64,000 nucleotides of DNA. Origin: Mesotoga sp. BH458_6_3_2_1 (lineage in GTDB: Bacteria; Thermotogota; Thermotogae; Petrotogales; Kosmotogaceae). Shown here one piece after another: positions 1 through 9,168 of this stretch. The notes under the pieces are model-generated. The model saw only the letters and a list, made by a program, of their open reading frames with translations, made no database searches and was not told the DNA's origin. The translations under genes and the position numbers were made by a program. Within the stretch, counting starts at the first letter, position 1. Each line of letters opens with the position of its first letter. The stretch lies in the NCBI RefSeq assembly GCF_003664995.1, contig NZ_JFHL01000014.1, forward strand, positions 1-64,000. Direction: 5' to 3'.

Positions 1-409
1 ACTTTTCGGGAACTTAGGATTCAAGGCTCTTGGAGGTCCCGGGTCCTTGTCCGCCATCTTTGCTCTACCCTTTCTCTAAGAGACCGCAAAGCAGGTTTAT
101 TGGGGCAGACTCCAGGGGACTACAGCGTATGGTTATTCTGAAAATGCCACAATCTGTCATGCTAAACTTGATTCAGCATCTCGTGCTCTTGGTTTTTGTT
201 CTTCCTCACGCGATGCATGAAGCTATGAAGTAATTAGGTGTGGAAAAAGATGTGCGACTTGTCTCAATCCAATGCACAAAAAACCGGTTCTGTCTCGGAT
301 TTTCCGGATTCTAATGGTCACTGATTTTCAGTCACTGATTCTCTGGTTTCATAGAGAAAGAGAGACCGCAACGAATCAGTTCTCGAAATCATCTAGACTA
401 ACTAAGGTC
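1..409. other. Intergenic region with mosaic repeat fragments
   Basis: I see no convincing gene here. Around 153-182 there is an imperfect inverted repeat (GTCATGCTAAAC ... TTCAGCATCTC). It is nearly the same as a segment around 20339-20365, so it is a fragment of the interspersed repeats found between genes of this window. Short open frames in this stretch lack a ribosome binding site and recognisable protein content. Confidence 0.5.
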
Positions 410-1591
410 TTAGTTTCCCCATTGGTCTGTTGTGTCTACAGTTCTATTCAAACTTTCGGTCATGATCAGGATCAAGAGAGCAAACACTGCAAGGTACACT
501 GGGTAGAATCCAATACTCAAATTGCTTGCAACTAGCCCAAACAATGGAGGCATGAAAGTAGTACCTGAGTATGCGCTCGCCATCTGGATTCCAATGATGG
601 CCTGGGAGTTCTCCTTTCCGAAGTTCGACGGCGTTGCGTGAATTATGGAAGGATATATAGGCGCACAACCTAAACCGATTACAATCAGGCCCACTAAAGC
701 TATTTCTGTTCTAAGTGGGATACCCACCATCACTACGCCAACTATCATGACTGCAATCCCGTAACGTATCAGTTTTCTGTCTCCAAATCTGTCTGCAACG
801 AAGCCGTTCAGGAACCTACCTAAAGTTATCCCCATATAGAAGAGCGATGCGAACATTGCTGCAGTCTCCACATCAACTCCACGATACTCGACGAGATAAG
901 TACTTGCCCAGAGTCCCGTAGTTGTTTCAAGGGCGCAGTATCCGAAAAATGCAATCAATACAGAAGGGACACCCTTGATCTTTACTGCTTGAGTAATGGT
1001 AAGCGGTTTCGAAGAGGTTTTTCCAGAATCTCCAAAATCCATTTTCCCGTTCTTCCATTTCTGCAAAGTGGCAAATAGAATTATCGTCAACACAATCTGA
1101 ATAACTGAAACCGTTGCATACCCTCCGCGCCAACCAAGCTTTGTTCCAAGGGAAAAGCTCATGATATAGGGACTGATAGAGGCCCCAACACCCCAGAATG
1201 AATGAAGCCAGCTCATATGTCTCGAAGCGTAATGCAAGGCAACATAATTGTTGAGAGCCGCATCGATCGCTCCGGCACCGAGGCCATAAGGCACCGCGAA
1301 GAGGCAGATTACCACGAAAGACCTCGACAAGGAAAATCCAAGAAGAGCCATCGCAGTCATTGCAACGCTTATAGAAGTGACGAGTCCCGTTCCCAGTTTT
1401 CGCGTCAGTCGGTCTGACATGAGACTGGCAGCAATCGTACCTCCTGAAATAATCATGGAGACCATACCCGCAAACGATAATGGAACGTTGAATGAATCCT
1501 TCATAGCAGGCCATGCGGAGCCCAGCAGAGAATCTGGCAAGCCAAGACTAATGAATGCAATGTAGATAATAACCAGCAAGAGTGAAAACAT
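410..1591 (-). CDS. MFS transporter
   Basis: This is a major facilitator superfamily permease of about 393 residues with some 12 hydrophobic segments. A loop with SDRLTRKLG after the second segment matches the MFS motif between helices 2 and 3, and a GRFLNGFVADRFGDRKLI stretch repeats it in the second half. The start at 1591 is preferred over an upstream codon because AGAGG lies six bases before this ATG. The substrate cannot be read from sequence; closest in style are fucose permease-like sugar transporters. It is convergent with nothing and stands apart from the sugar operon by about 370 bases. Confidence 0.85.
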   Translation of the reverse strand: MFSLLLVIIYIAFISLGLPDSLLGSAWPAMKDSFNVPLSFAGMVSMIISGGTIAASLMSDRLTRKLGTGLVTSISVAMTAMALLGFSLSRSFVVICLFAVPYGLGAGAIDAALNNYVALHYASRHMSWLHSFWGVGASISPYIMSFSLGTKLGWRGGYATVSVIQIVLTIILFATLQKWKNGKMDFGDSGKTSSKPLTITQAVKIKGVPSVLIAFFGYCALETTTGLWASTYLVEYRGVDVETAAMFASLFYMGITLGRFLNGFVADRFGDRKLIRYGIAVMIVGVVMVGIPLRTEIALVGLIVIGLGCAPIYPSIIHATPSNFGKENSQAIIGIQMASAYSGTTFMPPLFGLVASNLSIGFYPVYLAVFALLILIMTESLNRTVDTTDQWGN

Positions 1592-1960
1592 GTGCAACCT
1601 CTCAAACTCGGTCGATTCATTTAACAATACTTCGCCGGTGTTTTGCGAAGGATTCGCTACTATGAAGAAACCGGGGTGGTCGATTCCTGATTCATTTAAC
1701 TGAATTTAAATCAAAAACTGTGGAAACCATTATGGGTAGTGCCTTTTTGTTACCACGACTTACACGTTCATCCATAAATTATTATATCGCAATTTCGCAC
1801 TCTAGAGTGGCAATACAGAACCGAATTCCATCCTTGTGCTGCACAGTTCATAATGCAGCCTCATGTCCTTTCTGAAATAGAATTTGAGAGCTGATTCTCA
1901 TATTAAGCGCAAAATTAAGGGAGGGCAATGCCCTCCCATTAACTAGTTTTCTGTTTTCAA
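1592..1960. other. Intergenic region with terminator
   Basis: No gene is seen. The segment holds the terminator of the leftward sugar operon near 1919-1937 and presumably the promoter of the MFS gene. Confidence 0.5.
1919..1937 (-). terminator. Intrinsic terminator of the sugar operon
   Basis: An eight base pair perfect stem GGGAGGGC/GCCCTCCC with a three-base loop lies 24 bases beyond the stop codon of the binding-protein gene, and on the minus strand it is followed by TTAATTTT. It closes the leftward operon. Confidence 0.8.
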
Positions 1961-3121
1961 TTAATCGAGCAGGTCTAGAACGTCCTGAGGAAGCTCGCCT
2001 ATTGCTTCGAGATTTGTCTTGTTGTACACATCCACCAGGTTAGCCTTCACTACCGGGTACACTCTGCTCACGAAGTAACCCTGAGCGATGTCGGTATTGC
2101 CGAGATACCACTTGATGGCAGCGTTGACTGAATTCTCTCCCATTTCAATACAGTCAGCCTCTGCGGCTCCAATGATCGGATTCTCTGGGTCAGCAATGTA
2201 CTGAGCTCCAGCCTTTCCCCCCAAGTCAGGTGCTGCCACAATGACCTCACCAAGTCTGCCTAGAGAAAGAACTGCTTCTGCCGCGCCAGTGGCAACTCCC
2301 ATCATCCAGGTTCCCCACATGGCATCTATTTCGGGATACTTCTGCAGTAGACCAATAGCCAGATCAAAAGACTGAGACGGATCTGTGAATCCTGCTTTGC
2401 CAACTACTTTGATATCAGGATACTTTGCGAATGTATCTTCCGCGCCCTTCAGTCTCATAACGTTTGTCCACTGTTCTAGAGCAAAGTAGATAAGACCGAC
2501 TTCTCCCTTGTAACCCATGGAGTAAGCAAGGATTTCTGCCGCTGCAGCACCCTGGCCATAACCATCGGCATCAACGAGACCAACATAGTACTCTTCGTTC
2601 TCAAGTCCTGCAGGGGTTGTCCAGTTGTGAAGCTGAGGAACGCCTGCTTTGGCAAGTTCGACGAACGAGGGCCCTAATGTAACTGCTTCCCAGGCTTGCG
2701 CAACGACGAAACCAATCTCATCGGCCTTCCCTGCGAGTGTAGTTACCTGGTCGATCTGATCAGCTATTGAGTTGGATCCCATGAAGCTTATCTCGGGTTT
2801 GCCTATAGAGGCCAGAACCTTGTTCATACCAAATCTGTTAAGGGTCTCTGTCATGTCCAAGCTAGCACCCATGAAGTAATATTGACCGAGATCGAGCGAC
2901 TTTGCTTTCTCGATTTCTTCTGCAGTCAGCTCTAGGTCTCCGGCTCCCCTTACTTCTTCACCACTTGGACCTGCCGGAGTCCAGACCTGATGGAACTGCT
3001 TCTCCATCAACTGAATGAGTTCTAGCGGGACCTCTCTGAACTTCTCTGCTGCTAGGGCTGCTGACCCGGCAACAATTAAGAAAGCTACTAACAAAACAAT
3101 TGCTAAGCTCTTTCTCAACAT
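1961..3121 (-). CDS. Sugar ABC transporter substrate-binding protein
   Basis: This 386-residue protein begins with a classical signal peptide (basic LRK, a hydrophobic core and an ALAAEK cleavage region), so it is exported. The rest has the alternating alpha/beta pattern of type 1 periplasmic binding proteins (RbsB-like, Peripla_BP_4), with NSIADQIDQVTTLAGKADEIG early on and a DAMWGTWMMGVATGAAEAV stretch typical of the second lobe. GGAGGTG lies just before the ATG. It is the last gene of an operon with an RbsC-type permease and one ABC ATPase, so it probably captures the imported sugar. The ligand is unknown; the linked beta-galactosidase suggests a galactoside or its product. Confidence 0.88.
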   Translation of the reverse strand: MLRKSLAIVLLVAFLIVAGSAALAAEKFREVPLELIQLMEKQFHQVWTPAGPSGEEVRGAGDLELTAEEIEKAKSLDLGQYYFMGASLDMTETLNRFGMNKVLASIGKPEISFMGSNSIADQIDQVTTLAGKADEIGFVVAQAWEAVTLGPSFVELAKAGVPQLHNWTTPAGLENEEYYVGLVDADGYGQGAAAAEILAYSMGYKGEVGLIYFALEQWTNVMRLKGAEDTFAKYPDIKVVGKAGFTDPSQSFDLAIGLLQKYPEIDAMWGTWMMGVATGAAEAVLSLGRLGEVIVAAPDLGGKAGAQYIADPENPIIGAAEADCIEMGENSVNAAIKWYLGNTDIAQGYFVSRVYPVVKANLVDVYNKTNLEAIGELPQDVLDLLD

Positions 3122-3153
3122 CTTTACACCTCCATTAGATAGTTTGGTGCTTT

Positions 3154-4386
3154 TTACCTCCCAAAGAAACTTGTCTCGATTGGGTTCCCAAGTCTGTCGA
3201 AGATTCCAAGCAAAACAGGCTTGTGACTCTGAATACCTTTGACGATTGCTACATTTGCTCTGGAGACAAACACCTGATTCCGTAGACCGTAGATTACGGA
3301 ATCTCCCACGGAGAACTCGACTTCTCTGTTTCCATACAGAGTCCCGTAGTAATCAATATAGCTGGACCTCTCGGCAAGGATCTTTCTCCGAAGTATTGAA
3401 TCCACATTGTCTCCCGAAAGTGCATTAAGCCTGTGATTATGATAGAGCGTTGACCAAATACCCATTGGTGAGTCACCGCTCATTAGACCTCCTCCGATTG
3501 CGTAAGCGTTATCACCATTAACATGCGAAATCTCTGATAAATACAGCCAGGCAGGTTTCTCGGGTAGATCCTCGAATGCGTGCCATGGAGTCGTGCCAGT
3601 GAACGCATTTCCGGGTTCTACATGGGTTACACCAAGTTCTCTGAACTGGTCCATCATCTGTGCCGAACTGTCTCCGGGCGCGTTTATCTGTGTTATTCTT
3701 AACCCTAATTCCTTCTCCAGAGTTTCAGCTGTGCGCTTTAGGGTGAACAGATTTGGCATGGGCATCGTCTTTCTCGCTTTCACGTCAAATCTGAAGCAAG
3801 GAAAGCTTACAACTCCGACAACTTTTACCGACGGGAGCTCGCAGATTTTGCCGACAGTTTCGAGTAGATCTTCTTCTTCTATACCTCCGAACTGAAATGG
3901 ATAGAAGAAGTCTCCCTTACCCACAACTCTTATGAGCAAGTTCTGAACTATTCCCAGATCCTTTGCCACTTCAGAAATCTGTAAAGCCTTCTCATAGGAA
4001 AACACAGTTATAACTTCAGGGGCCATTGAAGAGAGCACATATCTTATTGATGCTTTGGGAATTTGAACAAGATGACCTATGTGTCCCACTCTGATCCCGT
4101 TTTTCTGCAAACAAATACCGTCTTCAAGATCCACGGCAACAGCCTTGTCAATACCCACGTTGTTAAGTGTCCGACAGATTTCCGGATTCCTTCCAAATTG
4201 CTTAGTCATGAAGTACAGATGAATTCCTCTTCCAGCGGCAGCGTCAAGAATTTTGACCGCGTTTTCTTCAACCATATCGAGATCAACAACGACAGAGTTT
4301 GCAGGTAGTTCATTTCTTTGATGCATAGAGACTGCCGTTTGTATGAGCGAGGGATTACGTCTGACGATAGTGTCAAGAAAATCCAT
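3154..4386 (-). CDS. PLP-dependent alanine racemase-fold enzyme, YhfX-like
   Basis: The 410-residue protein matches the fold-type III PLP enzymes with an alanine racemase N-terminal domain. NSVVVDLDMVEENA leads into YFMTKQFGRNPEI, where the lysine of MTKQF is the expected PLP-binding residue. The closest remembered family is E. coli YhfX, a protein of uncertain reaction. The second half carries a beta-rich domain near SVGDSVIYGLRNQVF. It lies between the permease and the binding protein, so an amino-sugar or amino-acid conjugate substrate for the operon is possible, but that is inference. Confidence 0.72.
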   Translation of the reverse strand: MDFLDTIVRRNPSLIQTAVSMHQRNELPANSVVVDLDMVEENAVKILDAAAGRGIHLYFMTKQFGRNPEICRTLNNVGIDKAVAVDLEDGICLQKNGIRVGHIGHLVQIPKASIRYVLSSMAPEVITVFSYEKALQISEVAKDLGIVQNLLIRVVGKGDFFYPFQFGGIEEEDLLETVGKICELPSVKVVGVVSFPCFRFDVKARKTMPMPNLFTLKRTAETLEKELGLRITQINAPGDSSAQMMDQFRELGVTHVEPGNAFTGTTPWHAFEDLPEKPAWLYLSEISHVNGDNAYAIGGGLMSGDSPMGIWSTLYHNHRLNALSGDNVDSILRRKILAERSSYIDYYGTLYGNREVEFSVGDSVIYGLRNQVFVSRANVAIVKGIQSHKPVLLGIFDRLGNPIETSFFGR

Positions 4387-4410
4387 ATTTCACCTCATTC
4401 CTAAATGATG

Positions 4411-5370
4411 CTAGTCACGGTTCATATTCTGCAGGTATCTGACTGAAAGAGCAGATATCAAAATTACACCCATAAAAATGTCACGGTATGCCGGCTCCAA
4501 ACCAATCAAAGTGACTCCGTTCGTAATGATAGTTAGGACAAATGCTGCCAGCAATGTTTTGAAGGCAGACCCCTGCCCTCCGGTAAGTGCAGCTCCAGCC
4601 AGGATGGGTGCAGAAATGGCGGGCATCAGATAGCTAGTCCCCATTGCAGGGCGAGCGGATGTTGCTCTGCTACCCAATATGAATCCGGCGATACCAGCAA
4701 GAATTGCGCTGGTAACAAAGAGAGAGATCTTCACTCTATCTGTAGGAATGCCCATGAGGCGTGCCGAACTCTGATTTCCACCAGTTGCATAAACCCATTT
4801 TCCGAATCTCGTTCTTGTCAGAACAAACCAGATGACTATTGCTATTCCGATCATCCAGTAGACCGCTGAGGCAATGTTCGCAAACGGTCTCCCAAAGAAC
4901 ATGTTAATGAAGCTCTTGTCCCTGATTATGATCGTTCTGTAGTCACAAAGAATCATAACTAAGCCGCCTATTGCCACTTGAGTACCCAATGTGACAAGGA
5001 AGGATGGTATCTTCAGCTTCACGGCAAAGAACGCATTGATTAGCCCCACAGCTGTTGCAGCAAGTACACCAAATGCAATTGAAACAAACGTATTCATGTG
5101 TGCAGTGCTGCTTATCGCAACAACAGCGGCAGAAAGCTCCAGAACAGACGTGAATGAAATGTCCATTTCACCAGCTATCAGGAGAAAATTCACGCCAAGT
5201 GAAAGAATTCCAAGAATACTCATCGTCTCCAACAGAATCCTGAAATTATTCACCGAAAAGAATCTTGGTTCAAGAATTGAGAACACAACAATCAGAACAA
5301 CCGCAGCAAGCAGAAGAACAAACAACTCAATGTTGGCCGTACTTCTCTTCAACAAGTTTTTATAATTCAT
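4411..5370 (-). CDS. Sugar ABC transporter permease, RbsC type
   Basis: This is an inner-membrane permease of the ribose/xylose branch (BPD_transp_2) with 8-10 hydrophobic segments. LETMSILGILSLGVNFLLI and AGAALTGGQGSAFKTLLAA are family-typical; the latter is the EAA-like cytoplasmic loop contacting the ATPase. The ATG at 5370 was taken because a TTG nine bases further upstream sits only three bases from the AGAGG site, although both are possible. It follows the ATPase gene by about 20 bases in the same operon. Confidence 0.88.
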   Translation of the reverse strand: MNYKNLLKRSTANIELFVLLLAAVVLIVVFSILEPRFFSVNNFRILLETMSILGILSLGVNFLLIAGEMDISFTSVLELSAAVVAISSTAHMNTFVSIAFGVLAATAVGLINAFFAVKLKIPSFLVTLGTQVAIGGLVMILCDYRTIIIRDKSFINMFFGRPFANIASAVYWMIGIAIVIWFVLTRTRFGKWVYATGGNQSSARLMGIPTDRVKISLFVTSAILAGIAGFILGSRATSARPAMGTSYLMPAISAPILAGAALTGGQGSAFKTLLAAFVLTIITNGVTLIGLEPAYRDIFMGVILISALSVRYLQNMNRD

Positions 5371-5389
5371 AAAAGACAATCACCTCTCA

Positions 5390-6118
5390 TCACATCATCG
5401 AAAGGAGCTCTTCGAGGCTGAGGTCTTTCGTCACTTCGCCCTCATACTCAATTACTCCATGCTTCAAGATTATGATGCGGTCGCATAGTTGCAGTGTGTT
5501 GTTCAGATCATGAGTGACAAAGATGAGAGAATGTTCTTCCTTAAGACCCTTCAAGAGTTTGAAGACTTCATGCTTTGCGATTTCCGAGAGAGCAGAGGTT
5601 GGTTCATCGAGAAGGACAATTTTGGGATCGGCGAAAACCGCTCTGGCAACCGCGATTGCCTGTCTCTGACCGCCAGATAGATCAGAGACTTTCTTGTTAA
5701 CATCCATGCTGAATTCCATCTGTTTCAGCGCCTGTTCAGTTTCGTTTTCCATCTTCTTCTTTCTAAGCACGGGAATGAATCCCAGTTTCTTTTCACGAAG
5801 TTCCCTTCCAAGAAAGAAGTTGTCAACAATTGTCATCTGATCGACCAGGGCGAGATCCTGATAAACACACTGTATTCCTTCTTCCGCTGCATCCATTGGA
5901 CTGGAGAATTCAACTTTCTTTCCGTTTATCAATATCTCACCGGATGTGGGTTGAACGGCTCCTCGAATTATCTTCAGCAGAGTTGACTTACCGGCCCCGT
6001 TGTCTCCAACGAGGCCCAATATCTCATTTTTTCTAAGCTCAAATGAGACGCCGTTTAACGCTTCTACGTTTCCGTAGTGTTTAACAATATTCCTGCATTC
6101 AAGTACGACGTCATCCAA
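5390..6118 (-). CDS. ABC transporter ATP-binding protein (single domain)
   Basis: The protein carries Walker A GDNGAGKSTLLK, Q-loop region VYQDLALVDQM, signature LSGGQRQAIAVARA, Walker B KIVLLDEPTSAL and the switch histidine in FVTHDL. It has one nucleotide-binding domain of about 242 residues, unlike the duplicated RbsA type, and resembles FrcA/XylG-like short ATPases. It would energise the neighbouring permease, probably as a homodimer. The start is taken as the TTG at 6118, eight bases after GAGAGG; the upstream GTG at 6127 overlaps that site. Confidence 0.9.
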   Translation of the reverse strand: MDDVVLECRNIVKHYGNVEALNGVSFELRKNEILGLVGDNGAGKSTLLKIIRGAVQPTSGEILINGKKVEFSSPMDAAEEGIQCVYQDLALVDQMTIVDNFFLGRELREKKLGFIPVLRKKKMENETEQALKQMEFSMDVNKKVSDLSGGQRQAIAVARAVFADPKIVLLDEPTSALSEIAKHEVFKLLKGLKEEHSLIFVTHDLNNTLQLCDRIIILKHGVIEYEGEVTKDLSLEELLSMM

Positions 6119-6170
6119 ATTAAACACCTCTCTTCTTCGAGGGGGCTGACATAATAATTACCTGGGTCTC

Positions 6171-7013
6171 TCAGCTTAGCTCGTGCAATCTGTACTTAGC
6201 AACAAAGGCCTTCAGTGACTCAGTTGAAGGATCAATAATGATGGAACCTTTATCGCAAAGGCCTTTGAACAGATAAGAGGGAGCCTTACTGCTTGAAATC
6301 TCAAGGAAATCCTTCTTGTCCATATAGATCGCCAGTCCGGATTTCCAGTAGTTCTCATCAACCCATCTGTTGATGTCCTGGTATTCTTCTCTCCAGTCCT
6401 TCTTCACTATGCCCTGTTTGACTGAGGTTATTAGAGAGATTTTGCCCTTTTCGTCCACCCCTAGAACCAGACTTGTCCAGAGTTCCGTCTTATTCTCAAA
6501 AACCGCAATCACAACTGCAGTACCTCTATCGGCAAAGCTTTCCAATACTGATTTGAACTGAAGATACCCGACCTTTCCGGGTAGCAACCACTGCAGGCCG
6601 AATTGGCGACTTGCAGGACCGGGATAGGCCACTATTCCAGGGTAATAGCAGTCCAGCAAGCTGTACATTCTGTACATGTACTCATCAAGATCCTCGTCGA
6701 CTTTCCATGAACTCTGGACTTCATTGTAGTAGTTCTCTACGTGGCTTCTCTCTAGAACCATTACCAGATCAACATTCTTTTCATTTGTCTCAAAGAGTTT
6801 CTTTGCGTCCATCTCAGGATCTGTGACCTTCCTGATTGGATTTACAACTTCCACTTCATGAGAATGACTGATGTTTTGGACCTTTCCATTCTCATGTATC
6901 ACAACGATTCTTCTCTTCTCTCTCAAGCCTTTTAGAACTACATGATGAAGATTTGCCCATTGCTTTACATCGATATCAATCATCAAAGGATTTTTATCCA
7001 ACATACTCATCAT
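6171..7013 (-). CDS. Unknown protein of the sugar operon
   Basis: I do not recognise this 280-residue protein. It has no signal peptide or membrane segment. It contains an acidic, aromatic-rich middle (ENYYNEVQSSWKVDEDLDEY) and a beta-rich second half with AVVIAVFENKTELWTSLVLG. Several start codons compete (ATG at 7013, 7010 and 7004) after GGGAGGG. The gene begins nine bases after the glycosidase stop, so it is clearly part of the same operon and is likely a cytoplasmic accessory of the pathway. Confidence 0.7.
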   Translation of the reverse strand: MMSMLDKNPLMIDIDVKQWANLHHVVLKGLREKRRIVVIHENGKVQNISHSHEVEVVNPIRKVTDPEMDAKKLFETNEKNVDLVMVLERSHVENYYNEVQSSWKVDEDLDEYMYRMYSLLDCYYPGIVAYPGPASRQFGLQWLLPGKVGYLQFKSVLESFADRGTAVVIAVFENKTELWTSLVLGVDEKGKISLITSVKQGIVKKDWREEYQDINRWVDENYWKSGLAIYMDKKDFLEISSSKAPSYLFKGLCDKGSIIIDPSTESLKAFVAKYRLHELS

Positions 7014-7022
7014 CCCTCCCGT

Positions 7023-9122
7023 CTAAGCGTTGATTGCCTTCCAGCTGAAGATCCTAATGTCGTGCGCGCAAACTTCCGTCACTAATCTTCCAGCCGAGAT
7101 CTGTTCCTTCTTTTCTTCCCAGATGTCTGTAATGCTCTCGGAAACGCTAGGCAACGGAATGTCAATTTCAATTTTCTTGTCTGATGGATTTGCCACAAAG
7201 AGAATGTACTCATCACTTGTCTTGCCCTTGTACAAAACCAAGTCTGCAACGGATTTACCTTTGTCTATTCTGAAGACCTTAACGGAATCCAAGATCTCGA
7301 TCAAACCGGAACTGACACTTTCCAGCTCGAAAATCTGTATTAGGGAGCCTTTACCACATGCGAATTTCTTTCCGATTTCCATGCCGTTGCTATTGAGCAC
7401 TGGCTTCCCTGTTGTGGAACTCACCAGCTTGCTTAGGGCAGACTCTGAGCTGAACGTATCGTCAAGCTTTGGAACCTCCGGACCCAGAACTACCGTACCG
7501 CCGGTTTCGATGTACTCGGCCAACTTGTCGGCCGTTTTCTTTCCTATGTAGTCGAAAGCAGAGATAACCAAAACCTTGTGCTTCTTGAGTGCTTCGACTG
7601 ACTGAGCGGTATCTCCCAAGCTGAACACTACTCCACCTTCTGTCAATGCCCTGTAGAAAGCATCGAACCATGTACTCTTGTGCTGCTGTATTGGTCTTCT
7701 GAATCCAAGATTTTCATCGGAGACTATTACTGAACTTGGATATTCGGAGAATCCAAAGACCGGTTCTAGAAAATCTCCTACTACAGGAAGAAGAGTAGTT
7801 GCGGCTTCTAGTCTGTCGTAATCTCTATTGACCACAAGTAGTACGTCATCACACTTGGCAAAGTCGTTCCACCGTATCTTCATAAGATTGGTCCCGACTT
7901 TCTTGTGAGCGGCGTAAGAGTCTTCTTTTACGACTCCCTTTCTGTTGATAGGGGACCCGAGCCATTTGTTTCTATCAACTAGCATGTACCTGTTGAATTC
8001 CTTTATCCCGTGCATAAGCGCTTCTTTCGTTACGAAAACCTCGTCAGTGACGTCTCCGGGCTTTATATACCATGGCCAGACACCCATAATGAACTCTGGA
8101 ATATATGGAAATCTGCTGCATCCTGAGACATATGATGCGATCGTCTTGACGTGGTCGTAGAGTTCCTTTCTTGAATAGATATCGAAGCCGACAAAGCCAA
8201 GCTTTTCTTCGAGAGCAGGGAGATTGAACGGAGTAGTAGGAGCTCCCTTTGCTCCACCGGGACCTAGAGGATGTGGATAGTTGTGGAATAGAGGCACGTG
8301 AATCCCCCTTGACTTCATTCGATTACCTAAGTTCTCCATGCTGGTTATCAGGTAGAATTCTCTGTATTCTATCCAATCGAGGTAATAACGAAGCTCTTCC
8401 TTCCTTGTCCCTTCAAAACGGCCTGGGGGATCTATCTCGTCAAACCCACTGTAATTTGAAGAGTACATTTTGTTAAGCTCGGAAACCGTGTTGTATTTCT
8501 CCTTCAAAAAACTTCGGTAAAGAGCCTTTGAAGAGTCGCTGTAATCTGTTGAATATGGATTGACATTGAAAAAGAATCCCATCTCGTTGTCTACTTGCAC
8601 AGCGACGAGATTCCCTTTCGGTGGTTGATGCTTCTCGAGTATGCTGAAGATCGCATCATACCATAGATCAACTTCGGCGAGGAATTCCTCTGAATGATAA
8701 GCGAGTGCCGGAATGGGTCTTGGCACTTGTGTCAACACAACTTTCCCACCCTTTGCGTTTCTTGCCTGTAGCTTTGGGTCTTCGAGGATTCTCTCCGGGA
8801 AACCGAACCAGGTAAGCTCCGAATTTATCTGTGGGCCCGGCCTGACTGCGAAATATAAACCCTTTTCTTCGCAAAGCGTCAAGAATCTGTCTATGTCTCT
8901 GCTGGGTTCTACCTCCCCGAAATCAAAAACGCCTCTCTGCAATTCGTGGATTTCCCAGGGAATGTAAGTGGTAATTGCATTGAAGCCCATGTCCTTCACC
9001 TTATCAAGAATTCCGCTCCAGGCTTCCGGTTTGCTACGCCAGTAATGAACCGATCCGCTGTACATGGAAATCTCTTTCCCGTCGACCTTGAACTTCTGAT
9101 CTTCAATTTTAACTGTCGCCAT
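7023..9122 (-). CDS. Glycoside hydrolase, GH35/GH42-like beta-galactosidase
   Basis: This is a large cytoplasmic enzyme (699 residues, no signal peptide) of clan GH-A. The N-terminal part reads YSGSVHYWRSKPEAW and DMGFNAITTYIPWEIHE, typical of GH35 beta-galactosidases, followed by RPGPQINSELTWFGFPE. A VAVQVDNEMGFF stretch supplies the acid/base Glu (the NE pair), and IPEFIMGVWPWY supplies the likely nucleophile Glu. The C-terminal part resembles a trimerisation/glutamine amidotransferase-like domain (KHKVLVISAFDYIG) and a beta-sandwich. The ATG at 9122 sits six bases after GGAGG. It is the first enzyme of the operon after the ROK regulator, so it probably hydrolyses imported galactosides. Confidence 0.85.
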   Translation of the reverse strand: MATVKIEDQKFKVDGKEISMYSGSVHYWRSKPEAWSGILDKVKDMGFNAITTYIPWEIHELQRGVFDFGEVEPSRDIDRFLTLCEEKGLYFAVRPGPQINSELTWFGFPERILEDPKLQARNAKGGKVVLTQVPRPIPALAYHSEEFLAEVDLWYDAIFSILEKHQPPKGNLVAVQVDNEMGFFFNVNPYSTDYSDSSKALYRSFLKEKYNTVSELNKMYSSNYSGFDEIDPPGRFEGTRKEELRYYLDWIEYREFYLITSMENLGNRMKSRGIHVPLFHNYPHPLGPGGAKGAPTTPFNLPALEEKLGFVGFDIYSRKELYDHVKTIASYVSGCSRFPYIPEFIMGVWPWYIKPGDVTDEVFVTKEALMHGIKEFNRYMLVDRNKWLGSPINRKGVVKEDSYAAHKKVGTNLMKIRWNDFAKCDDVLLVVNRDYDRLEAATTLLPVVGDFLEPVFGFSEYPSSVIVSDENLGFRRPIQQHKSTWFDAFYRALTEGGVVFSLGDTAQSVEALKKHKVLVISAFDYIGKKTADKLAEYIETGGTVVLGPEVPKLDDTFSSESALSKLVSSTTGKPVLNSNGMEIGKKFACGKGSLIQIFELESVSSGLIEILDSVKVFRIDKGKSVADLVLYKGKTSDEYILFVANPSDKKIEIDIPLPSVSESITDIWEEKKEQISAGRLVTEVCAHDIRIFSWKAINA

Positions 9123-9168
9123 CATTGGCCTCCTTTCAATTCTCTTTTTGAGCTCTAGATATTAATGA